A program made the translations under genes and the position numbers. 64,000 nucleotides of DNA, from positions 62,001 to 126,000 of the forward strand of contig JAJQDP010000006.1 in the NCBI GenBank assembly GCA_021202155.1, given 5' to 3'. Origin of the DNA: Oscillospiraceae bacterium (lineage in GTDB: Bacteria > Bacillota > Clostridia > Oscillospirales > Ruminococcaceae). Of this stretch, positions 18,290-25,156 are shown piece after piece (the first letter of the stretch is position 1; every line of letters begins with the position of its first letter). Below the pieces are notes generated by a model. That model was given only the letters and a program-made list of their open reading frames with translations, ran no database searches and was not told the origin of the DNA.

Positions 18290-18755
18290 CTACTTCCTCC
18301 GAAAAGCTCATATCAAGCGTCACTTCACCGATTCTGTCGCGAGTTACCTTGCGGATTTTACTTTCATAAGTGTCACTGTCTCCTGAGATTGTCAGACTTA
18401 TTTTACTAATAGATATGCCGTTTTCATCGTCAATATTAGTTTCGACTGAGATTTTTTCAACTGGTATGCCGTTTTCCTCGTATATGAGAAGTATGCTCTC
18501 TGCAAGACGCTGTTCAAGCTCACTTATAACCAATTTGTTATAGCTGTAATCGGATTCATAGAGCAAATCTGCATCTATTTCTTCATCGAATGTGAAGTCA
18601 ATATTCAGCACTGCACCGGCTATCGTGAGTGCCGTGAGTATCGAGATGACGGTCTTCATCTTTTGTTTGAAGCTGTCGGGAGTGAGCATCATTACAACCA
18701 TATATACAAGCGATAATATGCAAACTGTCAATGTAATATTCTTTACAGCCGTCAT
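18279..18755 (-). CDS. spoIIIAF: Stage III sporulation protein AF
   Basis: Protein of 158 residues with two N-terminal membrane segments (about 3-22 and 30-50) and a soluble C-terminal domain, VEQ-type pattern replaced here by LEQRLAESILLIYEENGI. SpoIIIAF is a small channel component whose function depends on its cytosolic or intermembrane domain. The ATG overlaps the spoIIIAE stop by four bases. Confidence 0.85.
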   Translation of the reverse strand: MTAVKNITLTVCILSLVYMVVMMLTPDSFKQKMKTVISILTALTIAGAVLNIDFTFDEEIDADLLYESDYSYNKLVISELEQRLAESILLIYEENGIPVEKISVETNIDDENGISISKISLTISGDSDTYESKIRKVTRDRIGEVTLDMSFSEEVDDS

Positions 18756-19840
18756 ATGTAAGCCTCACTGCCTATCAGCATAATCATTCCGGTTGAAATC
18801 AGGAACATAAGCGCGTATATTATCAGAAGAGTGATTCCAAGTGAGTATACATCTCCGATTCCTCTCATGAGTGCGCTAAGCCGATATGAGCCGGTTATAC
18901 TGCAGGTCCAGTCAAGGATTATGAAGGCGATCCGGTAAACACACATTGTTATTATAGGTACAGCAAGTATCAGCATAATTATCACCATTCCGAGTGCGCC
19001 CACTGCCGAACGAAGTGTTCCGATACTTTGCCTCACCGCCTGATAGGATTCTGATAACGACATTCCCACAAGCGGTACAAAGCTTGATACAAGGTATCTG
19101 CCCGCTCTTAACAGTATGCTGTTGCCTGCTCTTCCGACTGTTGTCTGAAGCCCGATAACACCGACAAATACAGTCATGATGACTCCCACAATGTAGGTCA
19201 AGGCTCTTTTCAGTGTACCTGTGAGATTTGGCAGGTCTGGGTTTATCGCCTGAGTGCAGGACATAACGAGCATACAGACTAAGATGGGCTTTAACACTTG
19301 TCCAGCTATCAGCGAAACCGCTTCGGAGGCATAGAGGACAAGCGCGTTATAAGCTCCTGCTCCCGCAGTATTTCCCGATGCGGCTGCTATTGTAGCGAAA
19401 ATCGGTATGTATGATGCTATGAAGGTTTCCTGAGATTTCATCACGCTCAGCATATCTGAAAACGATGAGATTATCATCGGCGTTATGCATAAAAAGCATA
19501 TGAGGGTAAAAATCTCGCCATAAATTCCTGAACGTTGAGAAATCGACGTTACAACTTCACTGACGAGTGATATGACAAGAACACAGATAAAGACCTTAGC
19601 AGGCTTCTTGAGAGCTGATTTAAACGAAGATGCAAAGTAGTTAAGAATTGAGCTGGCTGATATGTTCGAGATGGTTTCGGGGTCAGATATGTCTACTCCG
19701 TTATCCTCCAAGAAATCACCTGCGTCGCCTGCTTGTACATCATCGAAATCTATCCCAAGTTCGCTTTCATAGCCGGTCGCATTCACCCTGATCGACAGGA
19801 ATATCAACATCAGTGCAAATAAAATAATTTTTCTTCCCAT
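18752..19840 (-). CDS. spoIIIAE: Stage III sporulation protein AE
   Basis: Integral membrane protein of 362 residues with a signal sequence (about 1-21) and about seven to eight hydrophobic segments. The pattern SSFKSALKKPAKVF, then ICFLCITPMIISSFSDM and LVMSCTQAINPDLPNL, fits the family. It is the large polytopic component of the SpoIIIA export apparatus, related to transporters of flagellar/type III export systems only in position, not in sequence. It overlaps spoIIIAF and follows spoIIIAD by 13 nt. Confidence 0.9.
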   Translation of the reverse strand: MGRKIILFALMLIFLSIRVNATGYESELGIDFDDVQAGDAGDFLEDNGVDISDPETISNISASSILNYFASSFKSALKKPAKVFICVLVISLVSEVVTSISQRSGIYGEIFTLICFLCITPMIISSFSDMLSVMKSQETFIASYIPIFATIAAASGNTAGAGAYNALVLYASEAVSLIAGQVLKPILVCMLVMSCTQAINPDLPNLTGTLKRALTYIVGVIMTVFVGVIGLQTTVGRAGNSILLRAGRYLVSSFVPLVGMSLSESYQAVRQSIGTLRSAVGALGMVIIMLILAVPIITMCVYRIAFIILDWTCSITGSYRLSALMRGIGDVYSLGITLLIIYALMFLISTGMIMLIGSEAYI

Positions 19841-19853
19841 ACTTTTTTGTCCT

Positions 19854-20246
19854 TTACGCTAACTCCAATATGCTTTCCACGGCTTCAATAAAGCTCTTTA
19901 TGAGAGGTAGACAGATAACAGACACAGCCACTCTTCCAGCGATGTCTATAACGCTTGCAAGTGCACTTTCCCCACAGTCACGACAGCAGGAAGATGAAAT
20001 CTCACAGACATAGCATATTCCAAGAACTCTGAACACTATCGAGATATATGAACCACCTATATCTGAGATGCCCGCTAAGCTCTGAACCTCGTAGAGCACG
20101 TCCGAGATTGTTCCGATAATCGAGAATGTGACTGCCGCGATGCCTGCTACTGTGATGACAATCGCTATGTCCTGGCTTGTAGGCTGAATCGTCTTAGCGA
20201 TGATGGCAGTAACTATGCATAAAGCCGCTATTGCAAGAATATCCAC
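19854..20246 (-). CDS. spoIIIAD: Stage III sporulation protein AD
   Basis: Membrane protein of 130 residues with four hydrophobic segments (about 1-20, 27-47, 70-92, 100-122) and the central VFRVLGICYVCEISSSCCRDCGESALASVI, which is the family-defining region. It is a small SpoIIIA channel subunit. A run of four cysteines lies in this stretch. The upstream gene spoIIIAC ends 20 nt before. Confidence 0.9.
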   Translation of the reverse strand: MDILAIAALCIVTAIIAKTIQPTSQDIAIVITVAGIAAVTFSIIGTISDVLYEVQSLAGISDIGGSYISIVFRVLGICYVCEISSSCCRDCGESALASVIDIAGRVAVSVICLPLIKSFIEAVESILELA

Positions 20247-20266
20247 GTCCGTTAACCGTTCCCAGA

Positions 20267-20461
20267 CTAAAAGCCGAATGTGCTTTTGACTGTCTCGAAA
20301 AGCTCGGCTATTTCGCTTACAAGCATAAGCATTACGACGACCAATCCTGCTATCGTTATCATCAGAGCCTGCTCGTCGCGCTCGGAACGCTTCATGAGCT
20401 GGCTCAGAACCGCCACGATTATTCCGACTCCCGCAATCTTGAATATCAGATCAACATCCAT
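20267..20461 (-). CDS. spoIIIAC: Stage III sporulation protein AC
   Basis: Two-helix membrane protein of 64 residues: DLIFKIAGVGIIVAVLSQ and LMITIAGLVVVMLMLVSEI. The length and the short basic/acidic loop (RSERDEQA) match SpoIIIAC, which is related to SpoIIIAD. The gene ends in TAG. It is 10 nt downstream of spoIIIAB. Confidence 0.92.
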   Translation of the reverse strand: MDVDLIFKIAGVGIIVAVLSQLMKRSERDEQALMITIAGLVVVMLMLVSEIAELFETVKSTFGF

Positions 20462-20471
20462 ATATGCTACC

Positions 20472-20960
20472 TCACATCAATATTAAACATATTACTATCC
20501 CGGAAAATACACCAAGGCAGAGATAAAGCTTTCTTTTGCCCGCAAGTTCGCTTTCCATAGCGATTCTTTCGCTTTTTATCTCACCAAGCACACTTTCGAG
20601 TCCAGCTATCTGAGTTTCCGATTCGTACATTCCAAGAAAGTCGGCGATTTTCATAAATGATGTTCTTGTGCCTTTATCGGCATTTTCAAGCGAACATTCG
20701 CAAGCGTCTAAGAAGCTTTCTGAAAAGTTTCCTGAAATTGCCTTAAAGCAATCCGCATTGAAAGAACTGACCTCTGAAAAGCATTTATCGCAGAGCTGAT
20801 AGACATCATATGAACCGTATTTCAGAAGTGCTTGCATATGAAAGATTACGCCCTCAAGCTCTTTTGCTATTTGTATCTTTCTGCGCTCGCGGCTAAGCTC
20901 TTCAAGCGAAATCAGAAAGCATGAAATCACGATTGCCGAATATAAAAGAAGCTTAATCAA
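20472..20960 (-). CDS. spoIIIAB: Stage III sporulation protein AB
   Basis: Protein of 162 residues with an N-terminal membrane helix (1-18) and a C-terminal one (about 143-161) around a helical cytosolic domain. Features of the family seen here are SREERRKI/LSRERRKIQIAKELEG and the C-terminal AGKRKLYLCLGVFSGIVI. It belongs to the SpoIIIA channel and may bind the SpoIIIAA ATPase. It overlaps spoIIIAA by eight bases. Confidence 0.88.
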   Translation of the reverse strand: MIKLLLYSAIVISCFLISLEELSRERRKIQIAKELEGVIFHMQALLKYGSYDVYQLCDKCFSEVSSFNADCFKAISGNFSESFLDACECSLENADKGTRTSFMKIADFLGMYESETQIAGLESVLGEIKSERIAMESELAGKRKLYLCLGVFSGIVICLILM

Positions 20961-21861
20961 CGCTTATTATCTCGTATTCATAATCTTTTTTGAGCACCGC
21001 CGCATACTGGAAGGCACTTTCTGATAGCAAAGCTTTAACCACGCGTTTCTCTTTGGCTTCCTCAAAGCTTTCCGAATGTACGGCTGTGATTAGAGTTACT
21101 CCTGAATGAAATGCGAATTCGAGTGCCTTAAGTTCTTCATCAGAGCCTATCTCATCCACAACTATCACATCTGGAGACATTACTCTGACTGCCGTAGAAA
21201 TACCAATATGCTTCGGATAGCCCACAAATACGTCAGTAAGCTCACCTATATCGTTCTGAGATGACCCTCTGTGAGTAGCGGAGATTTCGTTCTGTTCATC
21301 TATGAGAGAAACCCTGTATTGCTCTCCTAAAAGCCTTGCTGTGTCTCTCAGAAGCGTTGTTTTGCCGGTTGCCGGTGCACCTATAATGAGAATTCCTGCC
21401 GGCTTTAAGCTCATGCAACTGTTGAAAAGCTTCTCTGCATAGCCACGCTTTTCTCTTGCTATGCGTATGTTGATAGATGAAACATACTTGATTGTCTCAA
21501 CACTTCGGAAATCACTCGCGTCAGTTACCGCTGTCCCGCAAATCCCTACTCTATTACCACTTCCGACAGTTATGTAGCCCATCGACAATTCTTTTGAGTA
21601 GCTGTGGAGTGAATATGAGAAAGCGTTCTTGAAGGTATATTCTATATCCGATGACTCGGTTATCAGCGAGAATGTGCAGTCGTCTGTGAGTTCACCGGCT
21701 TCTGTAATAAAGCGATTGCCAGAAGTCGTAGAGACCGAGATATGTTTCCCCAGGCGAAGCCTTATCTCGTTTATGGCATCAATATCAGTCGGTGAAAGCC
21801 TTTCAAATGTTTGTCTGAGCTTAGGCTGCAGTAGTTCAATTGCGTTTTTGAATCCATTCAT
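20953..21861 (-). CDS. spoIIIAA: Stage III sporulation protein AA (ATPase)
   Basis: AAA-type secretion ATPase of 302 residues that energises the SpoIIIA channel. Walker A is IGAPATGKTTLL, then the Walker B VIVVDEIGSDEE and the sensor stretch TAVHSESFEEA; the N-terminal lid holds INEIRLRLGK. ATG 21861, 8 nt after AAGGAG, is preferred to a TTG two codons upstream. It is first in the cluster; in B. subtilis a sigma-E promoter lies just ahead, but I could not identify one with confidence here. Confidence 0.93.
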   Translation of the reverse strand: MNGFKNAIELLQPKLRQTFERLSPTDIDAINEIRLRLGKHISVSTTSGNRFITEAGELTDDCTFSLITESSDIEYTFKNAFSYSLHSYSKELSMGYITVGSGNRVGICGTAVTDASDFRSVETIKYVSSINIRIAREKRGYAEKLFNSCMSLKPAGILIIGAPATGKTTLLRDTARLLGEQYRVSLIDEQNEISATHRGSSQNDIGELTDVFVGYPKHIGISTAVRVMSPDVIVVDEIGSDEELKALEFAFHSGVTLITAVHSESFEEAKEKRVVKALLSESAFQYAAVLKKDYEYEIISVD

Positions 21862-21923
21862 GATCAACGCTCCTTTTTCATTGCCTGTCCAATTCTATGA
21901 GAATTCCACTGATAATATGCGGA

Positions 21924-22295
21924 TTACTTTCCCGTCTTTCTTGTGTTGATTCCCTTGATTCCGCCGATGACGGAGAAAAGAGTACAGCAAATAATTTTTT
22001 CAAAGCAGGAAACAGTAAGCGTCCTGTGCGCTACCAGACAGACTATAAGAAGTGCCGAAGAAACTATTCCACTAACTATCAGTCCTTGCACAAGTCCCCT
22101 GTTTCTCACTATCTGAGTTGAAACATAGCTTGCAAGAAGACATCCTGTCGATAATATTAAAGTCCCAGCGATGCTGATTATTTCATTGGGAACATCTACA
22201 AGCATCATAACAGTGGCGAAAAGAATTGTGGAAGTGATGACAAACGCTATCAGTGAAAGAACTCCAGCTATGACTCCCTTTTTATAAAACTGCAT
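21924..22295 (-). CDS. YrzE-like four-helix membrane protein (TIGR04086 type)
   Basis: Protein of 123 residues with four hydrophobic helices (about 7-30, 38-60, 71-92, 100-115) and a charged C-terminus. The pattern GVIAGVLSLIAFVI followed by SSALLIVCLV fits a family of small Firmicute membrane proteins named TIGR04086 (YrzE in Bacillus), which often lies near yajC-tgt. Function unknown. It sits between yajC and spoIIIAA, separated from yajC by a terminator. Confidence 0.65.
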   Translation of the reverse strand: MQFYKKGVIAGVLSLIAFVITSTILFATVMMLVDVPNEIISIAGTLILSTGCLLASYVSTQIVRNRGLVQGLIVSGIVSSALLIVCLVAHRTLTVSCFEKIICCTLFSVIGGIKGINTRKTGK

Positions 22296-22303
22296 AAAGA
22301 AAA

Positions 22304-22341
22304 CCCTCCGAATACTGCCATAGTAAACAGTATTCGGAGGG
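22304..22341 (-). terminator. Intrinsic terminator after yajC
   Basis: Perfect 14-bp inverted repeat (CCCTCCGAATACTG and its complement at 22304-22317 and 22328-22341) with a 10-nt loop. On the minus strand it is followed by TTTTC. It lies just past the yajC stop at 22366 and before the YrzE-like gene, so it ends yajC transcription. Confidence 0.85.
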
Positions 22342-22365
22342 AAATTCGGTTAGAAGTCGAACAAA

Positions 22366-22818
22366 TTACTTCTTTGTCTCAGATTCAGAGGTTGTGCTTT
22401 CAGACTTTGAATCATCCTGCTTGTCGGACTTCTTGTCTTTCTTCTTGTCCTTTGTGGGAGCGGTCTTGGCATTCTTTTGAGCCGCCGCTTCCTTTTCAGC
22501 ATCAAGATTCTGAGAGATAGCCCAGCGTCTGACTCTTAGCCTGCTTCTGTCGCCTCCGGTCTCGATAACGACGGTCTCTTCCTCAATCTTGCAGATGATA
22601 CCGACGATACCGCCAGCAGTGACAACCTCATCACCAAGCTGAAGGTTCTTTCTCATTTCGGCATCCTGCTTGTCCTTTTTGCGCTGAGGTCTTATGAGGA
22701 TGAAGTAGAACGCGACAAGGATTACAACCATCCAGATGATGGATGACCAGCCCATTGTTGTAGTCGTGGTAGTCGATGTATCAGACGTAAGAAGTGTGAT
22801 TAGTGTTGCAGTAGACAT
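22366..22818 (-). CDS. yajC: Preprotein translocase subunit YajC
   Basis: Small Sec accessory protein of 150 residues. A single membrane helix (about 23-42: IIWMVVILVAFYFILIRPQ) leads into RKKDKQDAEMRKNLQLGDEVVTAGGIVGII, the YajC signature. ATG 22818 is chosen because GGAGGAGG sits 7 nt upstream; a TTG 15 nt further is the only alternative. The C-terminal 45 residues are a Lys/Ser/Thr-rich tail beyond the usual 110-residue length. It is followed by a terminator. Confidence 0.93.
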   Translation of the reverse strand: MSTATLITLLTSDTSTTTTTTMGWSSIIWMVVILVAFYFILIRPQRKKDKQDAEMRKNLQLGDEVVTAGGIVGIICKIEEETVVIETGGDRSRLRVRRWAISQNLDAEKEAAAQKNAKTAPTKDKKKDKKSDKQDDSKSESTTSESETKK

Positions 22819-22862
22819 TGTATCCTCCTCCAAGGGTTAATTCACAGTCTTTGAGCTAAAGA

Positions 22863-24245
22863 TCAAAGAGATTTGATGTACTCGTCCATTGCCTTGGCGG
22901 CAGTTTTGCCTGCTCCCATAGCAAGGATAACTGTAGCAGCACCTGTTACAGCGTCACCACCGGCGTAAACACCTTCCTTGGTGGTGAGCATGTCCTCATT
23001 GACAACGAGGCAACCGTGCTTGTTAGCTTCAAGACCAGCAGTGGTAGAACGGATAAGCGGGTTAGGAGAAGTACCAATGGACATAATGCAAGCATCAATC
23101 GGAATAACATACTCTGAATCAGGAATAGCCTTTACAGAACGTCTTCCGCCAGCGTCAGGCTCGCCGAGCTCCATCTTGACACACTTGATGCCGTTTACAG
23201 CACCGTTTTCGTCACCGAGGATTTCGACAGGATTGTTGAGGAACATGAACTCAATTCCCTCTTCCTTGGCGTGATGAACTTCTTCTTTTCTTGCAGGCAT
23301 TTCAGCCTCAGAACGACGATAAATAACGTAAACATGCTCAGCACCTAAGCGCATCGCGCAACGAGCGGCATCCATAGCAACGTTACCGCCGCCGACAACA
23401 GCGACAGAATTGTACTTGCGGACAGGTGTATCGTATTCTTCGAGGTAGCCCTTCATAAGGTTGATTCTTGTCAGGTATTCATTAGCGGAGAATACACCAA
23501 CGAGTGATTCACCAGGGATATTCATAAAGTTAGGAAGACCAGCACCGGTTCCGACGAATACAGCCTTGTAGCCCATTTCCATGATTTCGTCGATAGAGAG
23601 GATCTTACCGATAACCATGTCGGTCTTGATTTCAACTCCGAGAGCCTTGAGGTTGTCAACTTCATGCTGAACGGTAGCCTTAGGAAGTCTGAATTCAGGA
23701 ATACCGTACATCAGAACGCCGCCGGCAGTGTGGAACGCCTCGAAAATGGTTACGCTGTAGCCGAGCTTGGCAAGGTCAGCGGCACAGGTAAGACCAGAAG
23801 GACCTGATCCGACAACTGCAACTTTGATGCCGTTGGGCTCAGCCTTTTCCTGCTCAAGCTTCTTGTCTGCCATGTAGTCTGCGCAGAATCTCTCAAGCTT
23901 GCCGATAGCAACCGGCTCGCCCTTGATTCCTCTTACGCACTTGCCTTCGCACTGGCTCTCCTGAGGACAAACACGACCGCTGACTGCGGGAAGACCGTTT
24001 GTAGAGGTGATAATCTTGTAAGCTTCTTCAAAATTGCCTTCCTTGACCTGAGCCAAAAAGTCAGGGATTTTTACACTTACGGGGCAACCGCTTACGCAAG
24101 GTCTGTTCTTGCAGTTAAGGCATCTTGCCGCTTCGTTCATAGCTTCTTCGGCTGTATAGCCTAAGCATACTTCTTTAAAGTTTCTTGCCCTTACCTTGGG
24201 ATCCTGCTCGGTAATGGGTGTTTTCTGAGCTTGCATATTAGGCAT
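22863..24245 (-). CDS. nfnB: NADPH-binding subunit of NfnAB (GltD-like)
   Basis: Flavoprotein of 460 residues with an N-terminal pair of ferredoxin-like clusters (CLNCKNRPCVSGCP, RVCPQESQCEGKC) and two Rossmann folds (GSGPSGLTCA at about 146, VVGGGNVAMDAAR at about 285). Together with NfnA it forms the electron-bifurcating NADH-dependent ferredoxin:NADP oxidoreductase of anaerobes. The same architecture is found in glutamate synthase small subunits, but pairing with a DHOD-type FAD/NAD subunit directly upstream (eight-base overlap) favours Nfn. No gltB is nearby. Confidence 0.85.
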   Translation of the reverse strand: MPNMQAQKTPITEQDPKVRARNFKEVCLGYTAEEAMNEAARCLNCKNRPCVSGCPVSVKIPDFLAQVKEGNFEEAYKIITSTNGLPAVSGRVCPQESQCEGKCVRGIKGEPVAIGKLERFCADYMADKKLEQEKAEPNGIKVAVVGSGPSGLTCAADLAKLGYSVTIFEAFHTAGGVLMYGIPEFRLPKATVQHEVDNLKALGVEIKTDMVIGKILSIDEIMEMGYKAVFVGTGAGLPNFMNIPGESLVGVFSANEYLTRINLMKGYLEEYDTPVRKYNSVAVVGGGNVAMDAARCAMRLGAEHVYVIYRRSEAEMPARKEEVHHAKEEGIEFMFLNNPVEILGDENGAVNGIKCVKMELGEPDAGGRRSVKAIPDSEYVIPIDACIMSIGTSPNPLIRSTTAGLEANKHGCLVVNEDMLTTKEGVYAGGDAVTGAATVILAMGAGKTAAKAMDEYIKSL

Positions 24246-25086
24246 GTCTGACTCCTCCTGTTAATCTGCAAATGTGTTCTTTATCATGAGCTTCCTGCTC
24301 TCTGTAAGCGGAGTTTCTTCTCATAAGCTCGTTGAAGTCAACCTCGAAGCCGTCGAAGTCAGGACCGTCAACGCAAGCATACTTGGTCTTGCCGCCAACA
24401 GTAACTCTGCATCCGCCGCACATTCCGGTACCGTCAATCATGATAGGATTGAGTGAAACCATAGTCTTGATATTGTAAGGACGGGTAACGCCACAGACGA
24501 ACTTCATCATCGGAACAGGACCAATTGCGATAACCAAGTCATACTGTTCGCCGTTATCGATAAGTTCCTGAAGCTGATTGGTAACAAAGCCCTTCTTGCC
24601 GTAAGTACCGTCGTCGGTTGTGATGTAATAATTGTCGCAGACAGCTCTCATCTCATCTTCAAGGATAACGATGTCCTTGCTTCTGAAACCGGCGATAATA
24701 TCTACTTTAACGCCCATGTTGTGAAGAGCCTTTGCGGAAGGATATGCGATAGCACAACCAACGCCGCCGCCAATAACACAGGCGTTCTTGACGTTTTCGC
24801 CGAACTCTGAAGCAACACCGAGAGGTCCTACTACATCGAGGATGCTGTCGCCCTGCTCCATTGTGCCGAGCTGATAGGTGGATTTTCCGACCTTCTGGAA
24901 GATGATAGTGATTGTGCCCTTCTCACGGTCATAGTCCGCAACAGTCAGCGGGATTCTTTCGCCCATTTCGTCAGTTCTGAAGATGATAAACTGTCCGGCT
25001 TTTACCTTCTTGGCAATAAGCGGAGCGTCAATCACCATTAGTGTAACTGAATCATTGAGCTCGCGTTTTTCTAAAATTTTATACAC
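24238..25086 (-). CDS. nfnA: FAD/NAD-binding subunit of NfnAB
   Basis: Protein of 282 residues from GTG 25086, with AAAGGAGG seven bases upstream; longer starts would run into the amidase gene. A ferredoxin-reductase FAD domain (about 1-100) and NAD domain (VIGGGVGCAIAYPSAKAL) are followed by MCGGCRVTVGGKTKYACVDGP, the cysteine set of the [2Fe-2S] cluster. This is the pattern of the sulfide dehydrogenase/DHOD-electron-transfer family and of NfnA. It oxidises NADH in concert with NfnB. Overlaps nfnB by eight bases. Confidence 0.87.
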   Translation of the reverse strand: MYKILEKRELNDSVTLMVIDAPLIAKKVKAGQFIIFRTDEMGERIPLTVADYDREKGTITIIFQKVGKSTYQLGTMEQGDSILDVVGPLGVASEFGENVKNACVIGGGVGCAIAYPSAKALHNMGVKVDIIAGFRSKDIVILEDEMRAVCDNYYITTDDGTYGKKGFVTNQLQELIDNGEQYDLVIAIGPVPMMKFVCGVTRPYNIKTMVSLNPIMIDGTGMCGGCRVTVGGKTKYACVDGPDFDGFEVDFNELMRRNSAYREQEAHDKEHICRLTGGVRHA

Positions 25087-25156
25087 GGTTAGTCCTCCTT
25101 TGGAAACCTTATTACCTGCTATTATACAACATACATCGCAGGATTTCAAGTATTTT

